The notes beneath the pieces were generated by a model. It ran no database searches. It had not been told where the DNA came from and worked only from the letters and a program-made list of their open reading frames with translations. Shown in pieces: positions 1-7,199 of a DNA stretch of 23,118 nucleotides. Made by a program: the position numbers and the translations under genes. Position 1 is the stretch's first letter; each line of letters opens with the position of its first letter. Source of the DNA: CADEFF01 sp964569315 (GTDB taxonomy: Bacteria; Pseudomonadota; Alphaproteobacteria; Dongiales; Dongiaceae). Where the stretch lies: assembly GCA_964569315.1 (NCBI GenBank), contig CAZMUZ010000055.1, positions 1-23,118 on the forward strand, in the 5' to 3' direction.

Positions 1-487
1 ACCGGTGCGGGATGCGGCTGCTGAAGTAATAGGCGTCGCCGGGGCCGAGCAGGCGCTTCTGGTTGCCGACCGTTACCTCCAGCCGTCCGCGCACCACGAC
101 GCCCGCTTCCTCGCCCTTGTGGCTCAGCCGCTCCTTGCCGGTGTCCGAGCCGGAGCTGAAGCGTTCATGGCAGAGCTGGATGCGGCGCCCGGGGCAGTCG
201 GCGGCCACCAGCCGCAAGGAGACGTTTCCGCCCCCTACCTCGACCAGCTCCTTCCTTTCGTAGAAGACCTTGAAGCTCTGGTTCACGTCGAACGTGAAGA
301 ACTCGGCGATCGACATTGGAAAAGCGCTGAGAATCTTGCGGAGCGAAGCGACTTGCGGGCTCGTCTGGTTGAGCTCGATCAGCGAGATCGTGCCGTTGGT
401 AACCTTGGCGCGCTTCGCCAGCTCGCGCTGCGAATAACCGTAAATCTCCCGGATCGTTTTCAGCCGCGTTCCGACATCGTCAGCCAT
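1..487 (-). CDS. PuuR-like XRE-family regulator with C-terminal cupin domain (3' end cut by window edge)
   Basis: A reading frame on the minus strand opens at ATG 487 and is still open at base 1, giving 162 visible residues. Residues about 6-62 form a helix-turn-helix of the XRE/Cro type (RLKTIREIYGYSQRELAKRA, then ISLIE and SPQVASLRKIL). Residues about 70-162 form a cupin with the SHKGEEAGVVVRG and GPGDAYYF...IPH segments. The whole arrangement closely resembles E. coli PuuR, the repressor of putrescine use, which has the same HTH-cupin layout and is about 185 residues long, so roughly 20-25 residues are missing off the edge. An AGGGG ribosome site lies about 9 bases before the start. Relatives sense small amines or amino acids through the cupin, but the ligand here cannot be read from sequence. 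It is on the same strand as the next two genes and is separated from the peptidase gene by 231 bases. Confidence 0.85.
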   Translation of the reverse strand, partial: MADDVGTRLKTIREIYGYSQRELAKRAKVTNGTISLIELNQTSPQVASLRKILSAFPMSIAEFFTFDVNQSFKVFYERKELVEVGGGNVSLRLVAADCPGRRIQLCHERFSSGSDTGKERLSHKGEEAGVVVRGRLEVTVGNQKRLLGPGDAYYFSSRIPHR

Positions 488-567
488 GTTCGAACCCCTG
501 TCCGTTCCGACAAGACTAGCGGCGGGCGCTCGACCCGCGCAACTCGCCCGCGGGGGTTTGTTCGAAA
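488..567. promoter_or_regulatory. Two GTTCGAA boxes upstream of the PuuR-like regulator
   Basis: A perfect 8-bp palindrome GTTCGAAC (488-495) abuts the regulator's start codon and a second copy, GTTCGAAA, lies at 560-567, 72 bp away. A TTGACA-like hexamer follows at 571-576 on the plus strand. XRE-cupin regulators usually bind their own promoter, so these are candidate autoregulatory operators. This is inference from position and symmetry only; the motif is short. Confidence 0.3.
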
Positions 568-679
568 GATTTGACAGTAGCCCGCCGGCGCGAACGTCCG
601 TTCCGGGCGCGTCGGGTCGCCAGGATGCGCGAGAAAAAGGCCCGGGCTCGCGATGCCCCGGCCGACGACACGGCGCCCC

Positions 680-694
680 GCCGCCGGTGGCGGC
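680..694 (-). terminator. Possible weak hairpin downstream of the ypfJ-like gene
   Basis: GCCGCC (680-685) and GGCGGC (689-694) pair with a 3-base loop, 24 bases past the stop codon of the minus-strand peptidase gene. There is no T-tract, so termination activity is doubtful. The rest of 488-718 holds no gene that I can support. Confidence 0.25.
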
Positions 695-718
695 AGCCTG
701 TCGAATTAATAAGGATGA

Positions 719-1630
719 TCAGAGATTGCTGGCGTTGAAGGTATCGCAGTCCGCGACGGCACCGCTGGCGAAGCCGCGCTTGAACCACGAGACCCGCTGG
801 GCCGAGGTCCCGTGGGTGAAGCTGTCGGGCACGACATATCCCTGACCTTGCTGCTGCAGCCGGTCGTCGCCGATCGCGTTGGCGGCGCCGAGTGCCTCCT
901 CGATATCGCCCTCCTCGAGGATCTGCCGCTCCGCATTGGCGTGGTTCGCCCACACACCCGAAAGGCAATCGGCCTGAAGTTCCATCCGCACCGAAAGCTC
1001 GTTGGCTTCCGCCTGGCTCGATTGCGCCTGCAGCGAGTTTACCTTCTCGCTGATCCCGAGCAGGGTCTGGACATGGTGGCCGATCTCATGCGCGATGACA
1101 TAGGCCTGCGCGAAATCGCCCGGGGCGCCGAAACGCTGCGACAGCTCCCGGAAGAAGCTCAGATCGAGATAGACCTTCTGGTCGCCCGGACAATAGAAGG
1201 GGCCAACCGCGGACTGCGCATAGCCGCAGGCCGACTGCACCGCGCCGGTGAACAGGACCAGCGTCGGATACTGGTAGCTGCGGTTCATCTGCTGGAAGAC
1301 CGCCGTCCAGGTGTCCTCCGTATCGGCCAGCACCACCGCCACGAAATCGCGGAGCTCGTCGTCGCCCGGCGCCTGGCCGGAAGAGGTGCTCGAGGTCTGC
1401 GTGGCCGGCCCGCCGCCCAGCAATGCGGTCGGATCGATCTTGAAGACGAAGATCAGGATCAGCACCACCACGATCAGCCCGATCCCGCCAATGCCGCCGC
1501 GGCCGCCGCCGCCACCCGGGAACCGGAACCCGCCCGGCAAGCCGCCGCCGAAGCCGCCCCCGCCGCCGAGACCGCCCATGCCCCGCCGATCCTCGATATT
1601 GCCGCTCCGTCTGCCGCCTCGCCAGCGCAT
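719..1630 (-). CDS. ypfJ: Neutral zinc metallopeptidase, YpfJ family
   Basis: A 303-residue protein of the YpfJ/putative neutral zinc metallopeptidase family (Pfam Zn_peptidase, PF04228). Residues 1-50 are an Arg- and Gly-rich cytoplasmic tail (MRWRGGRRSG, then GGGGGFGGG and GGGGRGG). Residues about 48-63 (GGIGLIVVVLILIFVF) form one membrane helix. The rest would face the periplasm. The zinc-binding and catalytic motif HEIGHH is at 181-186, with a downstream MELQADC segment (216-222) that supplies the further conserved acidic residue typical of the family. Cysteines at 135, 147, 222 and 295 are candidates for disulfides. Length and layout match E. coli YpfJ (about 287 residues). The biological substrate of this family is not known. 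The start ATG at 1630 gives the characteristic MRWRG N-terminus. It sits between the oxidoreductase and the regulator on the same strand, but the 158- and 231-base spacers argue against a tight operon. Confidence 0.93.
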   Translation of the reverse strand: MRWRGGRRSGNIEDRRGMGGLGGGGGFGGGLPGGFRFPGGGGGRGGIGGIGLIVVVLILIFVFKIDPTALLGGGPATQTSSTSSGQAPGDDELRDFVAVVLADTEDTWTAVFQQMNRSYQYPTLVLFTGAVQSACGYAQSAVGPFYCPGDQKVYLDLSFFRELSQRFGAPGDFAQAYVIAHEIGHHVQTLLGISEKVNSLQAQSSQAEANELSVRMELQADCLSGVWANHANAERQILEEGDIEEALGAANAIGDDRLQQQGQGYVVPDSFTHGTSAQRVSWFKRGFASGAVADCDTFNASNL

Positions 1631-1659
1631 GGGGATCCTCTCCGTACCCTAAACCATCG

Positions 1660-1681
1660 GCCTTGCGCGCAAGCGCAAGGC
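1660..1681. terminator. Perfect 8-bp inverted repeat between oxidoreductase and ypfJ
   Basis: GCCTTGCG (1660-1667) and CGCAAGGC (1674-1681) pair perfectly around a 6-base loop. It lies about 108 bases past the stop of the minus-strand oxidoreductase and about 30 bases upstream of the ypfJ start. It could end the oxidoreductase transcript or be a structured leader of ypfJ. No T-tract follows. Confidence 0.35.
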
Positions 1682-1788
1682 TCGCCGATCTCGTATCCAC
1701 TATAGCGGCAAGCGGGCCGCGAATGGCAGTCCCGCCGTCCCCGTCGCCCGGCCCTCTCGTGGCCAAATCCGGGCGGTCTTCCCGCGTC

Positions 1789-3774
1789 CTAGAGCGATCG
1801 CGCGAGCCGGCGGCCTTCGAAGATCGCGGCGGCGGCATGGCGCGGCGCGAGGCAATCGCCGATCGCATGTACCGGCACCGCAAGCCCGGCCAGCGCTTTG
1901 ACAAGCTCGTTGTCGGGCCGATTGGCCGTCGACAGGACCAATGAATCGGCCGGCAGCCTGGTTTCCCGACCGTCCAGCAGATTGCGTACCGTCGCGCCGT
2001 CGCCGTGCCATTCGACGACGACGCTGTCGGTGATCGAGCGCACGCCGAGCCGATGCAGCTTCGTGCGCAGCGGAATGTCAGCCGAAGTGCGGATCAGGTC
2101 GCGGCCGACCAGCGCGTCGGCGGTGATCAGCGTCACTTCATGGCCCTTTTCGGCCAGGGCCCAGGCGGTGCCGACGCCGCGCCAATTGCCGCTGTCGTCG
2201 AGCAGCAGCACGCGCGGACCCGGCCTGACCTCGCGCCGCATCACGTCTTCAACCGCCGCCACCTTGCCGCGTTCGAGGCCGGGAATCGACGCGACCGTGG
2301 GCAAGGCGCGCTGGAATCCCGTGCGCGAGGGGCTCGATCCCGTCGCCAGCACTACCGCATCGGCGCCGAATCCGGCGATCTCCTCAGCATCGAGCGGCGT
2401 CGCGCGGCGCACCGCGACCTGCAACCGCGTAAGCTCGCCCTCGTACCAGCCGATGAGATCGAGGATCTGCGCGCGGCGCGGCTGCTCGCCGGCGAGGCGG
2501 AACTGGCCACCGAGGCGATCGGACGCCTCGGCGAGCGTCACCTGGTGCCCGCGCTCGGCCGCGACCCGCGCCGCCTCGAGCCCGGCCGGTCCGCCGCCCA
2601 CCACCAGCACGCGCTTCGCCGCCACGGCGCGGGAAAAACGGTCGCCGTCCCACTGGAACTCGCGTCCGGCCGACGGATTGACGAGGCAACTGATCCAGTA
2701 ATCCCGCGAGCGCCTGCCCCAGCACATCTGGTTGCAGGAGATGCAGGGTCGGATGGTTTCCGCCTTGCCGTCGCGCGCCTTGTTGGCGAGATGGGGATCG
2801 GCGATCTGGCCGCGCACGATCGAGACCATATCCGCCTGGCCGGAGGCGATGACGTAGTCGGCGTTCTCCGGCGTCCGGATATGGCTCTCGGCCTGCACCT
2901 TCGCATGCTTCACCGCCTGCTTCAGCCCTTCGGCGAAGGGTGCGCCCAGCTTGTCCTCATAGACGAAGGGGGGAATGATCTTGGTGAAGTCGAAATAGCT
3001 GCCGGTGCCGCAGGTGATGTAGTCGTAGAGCCCGCGCGCGTCGTGCCAGGCGGCGATCTCCTGCTGGTCGGCGAGCGACAGCACGTCGGGTCGCGAGGGC
3101 TCGACGCTGATCGCCATGCCGATGATGAAATCCTCGCCGCAGAGCTTGCGGATCCGCTCCAGGACTTCCTGCGAGAACCGCATGCGGTTCTCGAAGCTGC
3201 CGCCATATCGATCGTCCCGTCGGTTCGAATAGGGCGCCCAGAACTGTTCGATGAGGGCGTTGTAGGCCGCCATCAGCTCGCATCCGTCGAAGCCCGCTTC
3301 CTTCGCGCGGCGCGCGGCCTCGCCGAAGCCGGCGACGATTTCGGCGATCTCCGCGCTCGTCATGGCGTGGCTGCCATCCATGTCATGCATCGAAGGCAGG
3401 CCGGAGGGCGACCAGTTGGCCTCGTAGGAGTTGTCCCAGTCGCCATGCGCGCCGACGTGATAGATCTGCTGGATCATCACCGCGCCTTCCGCATGGCACG
3501 CATCGGTGATGCGGCGGAAGTGCGGGATCACGCCGTCGTCGCCATGCCGGAAATTTCCGCGCGTCAGCACGGCGGTCCGATGCGCCGGGACCGGTTCCAC
3601 CACGATCATCGCAGCACCGCCTCTGGCACGTTCGAGGTAGTAGCCCAGATGGCGATCCGCCGGCAGCCCGTCCTCGCTCATGTTGGCCGTATGGGCGCCG
3701 AAATTCAGCCGGTGCCGGAGGGTCTTGTGGCGGAGCTGAAGCGGCCGGAACAGGTTCGGAAAGGGCGATGGCAA
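1789..3774 (-). CDS. TMADH/2,4-dienoyl-CoA-reductase-type FMN, [4Fe-4S], FAD/NAD(P) oxidoreductase (NADH:flavin oxidoreductase family)
   Basis: A 661-residue, two-part flavoenzyme. Residues about 5-340 form an old-yellow-enzyme TIM barrel that should bind FMN; the conserved NRRDDRYGGSFENR segment is at 184-197. Cysteines 344, 347, 351 and 363 (C-x2-C-x3-C-x11-C) form the [4Fe-4S] site. Residues about 385-661 are an FAD/NAD(P)-binding module, with the dinucleotide fingerprint VVGGGPAG at 391-398 and a C-terminal AIGDC segment. This layout is shared by trimethylamine and dimethylamine dehydrogenase, FadH and the N-methylproline/stachydrine demethylase group. By motif alignment the Cys that covalently links FMN in TMADH is Thr29 here, and the usual HGAH active-site motif reads MAAY (168-171), so it is not TMADH or FadH itself. 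The first product-forming reaction is unknown; an N-demethylase is a reasonable guess. The start is TTG, with no ATG between it and the upstream in-frame stop. Confidence 0.85.
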   Translation of the reverse strand: MPSPFPNLFRPLQLRHKTLRHRLNFGAHTANMSEDGLPADRHLGYYLERARGGAAMIVVEPVPAHRTAVLTRGNFRHGDDGVIPHFRRITDACHAEGAVMIQQIYHVGAHGDWDNSYEANWSPSGLPSMHDMDGSHAMTSAEIAEIVAGFGEAARRAKEAGFDGCELMAAYNALIEQFWAPYSNRRDDRYGGSFENRMRFSQEVLERIRKLCGEDFIIGMAISVEPSRPDVLSLADQQEIAAWHDARGLYDYITCGTGSYFDFTKIIPPFVYEDKLGAPFAEGLKQAVKHAKVQAESHIRTPENADYVIASGQADMVSIVRGQIADPHLANKARDGKAETIRPCISCNQMCWGRRSRDYWISCLVNPSAGREFQWDGDRFSRAVAAKRVLVVGGGPAGLEAARVAAERGHQVTLAEASDRLGGQFRLAGEQPRRAQILDLIGWYEGELTRLQVAVRRATPLDAEEIAGFGADAVVLATGSSPSRTGFQRALPTVASIPGLERGKVAAVEDVMRREVRPGPRVLLLDDSGNWRGVGTAWALAEKGHEVTLITADALVGRDLIRTSADIPLRTKLHRLGVRSITDSVVVEWHGDGATVRNLLDGRETRLPADSLVLSTANRPDNELVKALAGLAVPVHAIGDCLAPRHAAAAIFEGRRLARSL

Positions 3775-3779
3775 GCCGG

Positions 3780-3788
3780 CTTCTCCCT
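3780..3788 (-). promoter_or_regulatory. Shine-Dalgarno site that fixes the TTG start of the oxidoreductase
   Basis: Read on the minus strand, AGGGAGAAG ends 5 bases before TTG 3774. The in-frame TGA about 50 bases upstream leaves no ATG option, and the encoded PFPNLFRPLQL start matches where this family usually begins. The TTG call is therefore well supported. Confidence 0.7.
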
Positions 3789-3924
3789 GGTCGCGATTTG
3801 CCGCTCAGGTCGCGCCAGGGCGGCCCGTAAGGTTAAGACAGCCCCCCGTCCCGCGATAGAAGCTCCGAATCTCGATCGAACTCGCCCGGATGCGACAAAA
3901 TTACCGAGGGTTTTCCGCGGATTC

Positions 3925-3940
3925 GTTACAAAAAGTTACA
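3925..3940. promoter_or_regulatory. Direct repeat GTTACA-N4-GTTACA in the divergent spacer before the receiver-domain gene
   Basis: Two exact GTTACA hexamers start at 3925 and 3935, that is with a 10-bp period, inside an AT-rich patch of the 244-base divergent spacer (3775-4018). Direct hexamer repeats about one helical turn apart are the usual shape of OmpR/PhoB-type response regulator sites, and an OmpR-type regulator is encoded 0.5 kb away. The binding partner is inferred. Confidence 0.35.
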
Positions 3941-4018
3941 TAGACGCCCCCGACCCCGGGCACGCGATTTACAGGAACCGACCATTTTCTCCGCACGAGC
4001 GAAGGGACGTGCGGTCTT

Positions 4019-4414
4019 ATGGCGATGGAAATTACGACTATCATCATCGAGGAAGCCCCCGAATTGCGCACCGCCCTGATGAACATCCTCTCGGGCCGGG
4101 GGCATACGGTTCACGGCTTCTCGACGGGCGATCAATTTACCGAAGCGCTGGCGGCGCACACCGCGCCAGCCAGTGCGGCGCTTGCGATCGTGGACGCAGC
4201 CTCGCCGGATGTCGTCGGCCTCGAGGCGATCCGGCTGATCCGGAATCGCTACCCTGCTGCGAAGATCCTGGCGATGGTCGAAACCGGGCGGTTCGGCACG
4301 TCGGACAGTCAGCGCATTCTCGCGCAATCCGCCGGCGCCGAAGGCGTGCTTCTGAAGCCCTTCACGGCGCAGGAGCTGGCAAGCTCCATCCGCGAGCTGC
4401 TCGGCAGCTACTGA
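4019..4414 (+). CDS. Stand-alone receiver-domain (CheY-like) response regulator, atypical
   Basis: A 131-residue protein made of a single receiver domain with no output domain. The fold can be followed: beta-1 ITTIIIEE (5-12), the probable phosphoryl-acceptor Asp59 in ALAIVDAASPD, beta-4 KILAMV (82-87), and the conserved lysine Lys113 in LLKPF. Two features are unusual. The acidic pair before the first helix is Glu11-Glu12 instead of Asp-Asp or Glu-Asp. The Ser/Thr that normally follows beta-4 and switches on phosphorylation is missing (AMVETG). Both suggest altered or phosphorylation-independent signalling. A ribosome site (AAGGGA) lies about 11 bases before ATG 4019; ATG 4025 is an alternative start. 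It is divergent from the oxidoreductase and convergent with the OmpR-type gene 46 bases away. No histidine kinase is in the window. Confidence 0.82.
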   Translation: MAMEITTIIIEEAPELRTALMNILSGRGHTVHGFSTGDQFTEALAAHTAPASAALAIVDAASPDVVGLEAIRLIRNRYPAAKILAMVETGRFGTSDSQRILAQSAGAEGVLLKPFTAQELASSIRELLGSY

Positions 4415-4435
4415 ATTTCCAGTTTTGGGGATTCT

Positions 4436-4457
4436 TCGCGGCCGTCGCCGTCCGCGA
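4436..4457. terminator. Possible hairpin between convergent response regulator genes
   Basis: TCGCGG (4436-4441) and CCGCGA (4452-4457) can pair around a 10-base loop in the 46-base convergent spacer. A TTTT run precedes it on the plus strand. This is weak evidence for a shared terminator. Confidence 0.25.
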
Positions 4458-4460
4458 CGA

Positions 4461-5228
4461 TCAGGCCGGCATGATAGGCGTCTGGGCGAGCTCGGGCGAG
4501 CCCATGGCGACGCGGCGCCGTTTTACCTCGGATGCGAGCATGTAGCCGACATTGCGCACGGTCTTGATAAGGTCGTTCGCAGCGCCCGCCGCCTCCAGCT
4601 TGCGGCGCAACCGCCCGATCAGCACATCGATGCTGCGGTCGAACGGCGTCCAGTCGCGCGACCGCGTGATATCGAGAAGCTGATCCCGGCTCAAGGGGCG
4701 ACGCGGATGCTCCGCCATGGCTCTCAGCAACTCGTACTCGCCGCCCGTGAGGTTGACCTCGTTGCCGCCGGTGTCGATCAGGCGCCGATGCGTGACGTCA
4801 AGCGCGAGGTTGGCGAAGGCGAGGATTTCGGCCGATTCGGAAAGATCCGATTCCGCGAGCCCGCGAACGCGGCGCAGCACGGAGCGGATGCGGGCCTTCA
4901 GTTCCCTCAGCTCGAACGGCTTGCAGATATAGTCGTCCGCACCGAGCTCGAGACCGGCAACACGATCCATTGGCGAGTCGTTGCCGGTGATGATGATGAT
5001 CGGCACTTGCGAACTTTGCCGCAGCTCGCGCAGCAGGTCGAACCCGTCGACATCCGGGAGCCGGATATCCAGGACGATGAGGTCGATGTCGGGATCGCCG
5101 AAGCCCGCGCGCGCGGAGACGCCGTTGGCTGCCTCCTCGACATGGAAGCCTTGATTGCGCAGATACCCGCCGACGAGCCCGCGCATCAACACGTCGTCCT
5201 CGACGAGGAGAAGCTTGCCAATTCGCAT
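4461..5228 (-). CDS. OmpR-family DNA-binding response regulator
   Basis: A 255-residue two-domain regulator. The receiver domain (about 3-118) has the full phosphorylation set: acidic Glu10-Asp11-Asp12, acceptor Asp54 in LIVLDIRLPDVDGFD, Thr81 in IIIITGNDSP and Lys103 in ICKPFELREL. The winged-helix output domain (about 138-232) carries NLTGGEYELLRAMAEHP, SRDQLLD, RSIDVLIGRLRRKLE and the C-terminal VRNVGYML hairpin typical of OmpR/PhoB. ATG 5228 was chosen because family members begin a few residues before the first beta strand. A TTG at 5267 would add 13 residues and cannot be excluded. A hydrophilic tail of about 20 residues follows the wing. No sensor kinase is adjacent, so it is an orphan within this window. 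The AT-rich DNA just upstream contains an inverted repeat that could serve autoregulation. Confidence 0.92.
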   Translation of the reverse strand: MRIGKLLLVEDDVLMRGLVGGYLRNQGFHVEEAANGVSARAGFGDPDIDLIVLDIRLPDVDGFDLLRELRQSSQVPIIIITGNDSPMDRVAGLELGADDYICKPFELRELKARIRSVLRRVRGLAESDLSESAEILAFANLALDVTHRRLIDTGGNEVNLTGGEYELLRAMAEHPRRPLSRDQLLDITRSRDWTPFDRSIDVLIGRLRRKLEAAGAANDLIKTVRNVGYMLASEVKRRRVAMGSPELAQTPIMPA

Positions 5229-5699
5229 GGGGCTCGGTGTTTCGTATCCCGCCAAAGGAACCGCCAAGATGCAGCTTAAGCGTTATTGACTTTAAAAACC
5301 CTTAGCGTCCTAGAAAAGACGTTAAATACAATTGCTTCAGGCGGGCCCGCCGCAGGATTGCCGCGACACGACGGCGTCCTACCCGGCGTGACCGGCGTCC
5401 TCGAACCGGGGCACGCTACGATGGCTTCTGGTCCCGTCGAGTGCCCGAGCTGCGGATCGCCGCGCCGCCGCCCGGCGAATATCCCCCTGGCCGCCTCTCG
5501 TCGCGCTGGTATGCGGCCGCATGGTTGTTATGCTGAGCGCGAGCCGCGGATTGGGGCGACGATAGGCGTTCCGTCGAGGGGTGCCGGAATCGATGCTGCG
5601 AGAGCGGAGGTCGCCCGGTCGAATGAGCCGTTCGCCGGGCGGCATCAATTGAAGTGAGGGCAGAATGGCCGGAAAGCTGCCGCCGCGGGCGTCATTCGC
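5229..5699. other. 471-base stretch without a supportable gene
   Basis: The first ~110 bases are markedly AT-richer than the surroundings and probably hold the promoter of the minus-strand response regulator and perhaps a plus-strand promoter (TTGACT at 5286-5291). The remaining ~350 bases are GC-rich with no convincing frame, ribosome site or RNA fold. A 123-codon frame at 5286-5657 was examined and rejected. Confidence 0.5.
5302..5325. promoter_or_regulatory. Inverted repeat upstream of the OmpR-type regulator
   Basis: TTAGCGTC (5302-5309) and GACGTTAA (5318-5325) are inverted copies with one mismatch, separated by 8 bases. A related TTAAGCGTTA lies at 5276-5285. The group sits 74-97 bases upstream of the ATG at 5228, a fitting place for an operator. 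The bound protein is not known. Confidence 0.35.
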
Positions 5700-7139
5700 A
5701 TGACGGGCGAGTTCGACGATCCTGCGGAGCTGACAGCGACCCAGGCGCTGGCCGCGTTTCGCGCCGGCCGTCTCACGGCCGTCGCCTATGCCCAGGCGCT
5801 CCTCGACCGGTGCCGCGACCTGGCCTGGCTCAACGTCTTCGTCGGCGGCACCTCCGAAGCCTTGCTCCTCGAGGCACGCGAAGCGGACAATCGGCGGCGA
5901 CAGGGCCGCAGCGCCGGCGTCCTCGACGGGCTGCCGATCGTCATCAAGGACAATATCGACGTCGCCGGGTGGCCGACGACGGCCGGCACCCCGGGGCTCG
6001 AGGAACATGTTCCCGACACCACCGCGCCCGTCGCCGCCGCGCTCTTCGGGGCAGGCGCCCTCATGCTCGGCAAGACCAACATGCATGAGCTCGCCTATGG
6101 CATCACCAGCAACAACGGCGCTTTCGGTCCGGTACGCAATCCCTATGGCGTGCGACGGATCGCTGGCGGCTCCAGCGGCGGCACCGGCGCGGCCGTCGCC
6201 GCGCGCATGGCCGCCGCCGGCCTCGGCACCGACACCGGCGGATCGGTGCGGATTCCGGCCGCGCTTTGCGGCATCACGGGATTTCGGCCGACGACCCATC
6301 GCTACAGCCAGGCAGGGATCGTGCCGATCTCGCACAGTCGCGACACGGCAGGGCCGATGGCGCAGGGCGTCGCCGACATCGCGTTGCTGGACAGCGTAAT
6401 CGCCGGGGAGACGGCGCCGCTCGAGACGATTCGCCTCAAGGACCTTCGCCTCGGCGTGCCGCGGCGGAGCTTCTTCGAAGCGATCGAGCCGGAGGTGCTC
6501 AAGATCGTCGAGGCGCTGTTTCAACGTCTGCAGCAGGCCGGCGTCACGCTCGTGGAGGCCGATCCGGAAGGGATGCGCGAGCTGCTGCGGGATCTGGGAC
6601 GCGCGGTCGCGTTCCACGAAACTCCTCCCGACATCGCGAAATATCTGGCCGAGAGCGGTGCGCCCGCGAATTTCGAGCAGATCGTCGCCAACCTGGGCAG
6701 TCCCGACGTCGCCGCGATCTTCGCGGAGATCGCGCGGAACCCGGTCTCCGAGGGGGTCTATCGCGCTGCGCGCGACGATCGCATGCCGCGGCTGCGGTCG
6801 CTGTTCCAGGACTATTTCGCGCGGCACGAGGTGGCGGCGATCATCTTCCCCGCCACCGCGCTCACCGCATCGGCGATCGGCGAGGACGAGCAGGTGATGC
6901 TCTGCGGCCGCCCGGTATCGACCTTCGCGGCCTTCCTGCGCAACACCGAGCCCGCGACCCTGGCGGGCCTCCCCGGCATCGCGCTGCCGGCGGGACGGTC
7001 GCCGGACGGGCTTCCCATCGGGGTCGAGCTCGATGGGCCTCCAGGGTCGGACCGCAGGTTGCTTGCGATAGCGGCCGCGATCGAGCCCTTCCTCGCGCCG
7101 CTTCCGCCGCCCGCGCCGAGCCCCGCGCAGCTCCGCTGA
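5700..7139 (+). CDS. Amidase-signature family amide hydrolase
   Basis: A 479-residue amidase-signature enzyme that hydrolyses a carboxamide or amide bond to acid plus amine or ammonia. The Ser-cisSer-Lys triad is complete: Lys83 in GLPIVIKDNIDVAG, the cis-Ser Ser158 in GGSSGGTGAAVAARMA, and nucleophile Ser182 in GTDTGGSVRIPAALCG; the 24-residue spacing between the two serines equals that of fatty acid amide hydrolase. Length and sequence suit the indoleacetamide/mandelamide hydrolase type. GatA is unlikely because no gatB or gatC neighbour exists. ATG 5700 is the only ATG after the upstream in-frame TGA; its ribosome site is weak. It precedes a complete ABC importer on the same strand, 216 bases away, and faces a second, unrelated amide hydrolase at 12977-15686. 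The context suggests catabolism of an imported amide, but the substrate cannot be named. Confidence 0.9.
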   Translation: MTGEFDDPAELTATQALAAFRAGRLTAVAYAQALLDRCRDLAWLNVFVGGTSEALLLEAREADNRRRQGRSAGVLDGLPIVIKDNIDVAGWPTTAGTPGLEEHVPDTTAPVAAALFGAGALMLGKTNMHELAYGITSNNGAFGPVRNPYGVRRIAGGSSGGTGAAVAARMAAAGLGTDTGGSVRIPAALCGITGFRPTTHRYSQAGIVPISHSRDTAGPMAQGVADIALLDSVIAGETAPLETIRLKDLRLGVPRRSFFEAIEPEVLKIVEALFQRLQQAGVTLVEADPEGMRELLRDLGRAVAFHETPPDIAKYLAESGAPANFEQIVANLGSPDVAAIFAEIARNPVSEGVYRAARDDRMPRLRSLFQDYFARHEVAAIIFPATALTASAIGEDEQVMLCGRPVSTFAAFLRNTEPATLAGLPGIALPAGRSPDGLPIGVELDGPPGSDRRLLAIAAAIEPFLAPLPPPAPSPAQLR

Positions 7140-7144
7140 TCCCC

Positions 7145-7158
7145 GGCGCGGTCGCGCC
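7145..7158 (+). terminator. Possible short hairpin after the amidase gene
   Basis: GGCGCG (7145-7150) and CGCGCC (7153-7158) begin 6 bases past the amidase stop. Allowing a 4-base loop leaves a 5-bp stem. There is no T-tract, so read-through into the transporter genes remains possible. Confidence 0.25.
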
Positions 7159-7199
7159 AGCCCGTCGTAACCGGCGCGGCCCGCGGCAACCATCCCATT

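Noticed and set aside
2005..4545. 846-codon open frame on the plus strand antisense to the oxidoreductase
   Set aside because: It is longer than the real gene but has low-complexity composition typical of antisense frames in GC-rich DNA. It overlaps the recognisable oxidoreductase and receiver-domain genes and has no family features.
5293..5306. TTAA-N6-TTAG resembling a CtrA box
   Set aside because: The CtrA consensus needs a 7-base spacer and TTAA in both halves. Spacing and second half do not fit.
5286..5657. 123-codon plus-strand frame containing a CPSCGSP segment like a zinc ribbon
   Set aside because: Starts at TTG inside the putative promoter, has no ribosome site, only two close cysteines and no domain elsewhere. 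Looks like chance.
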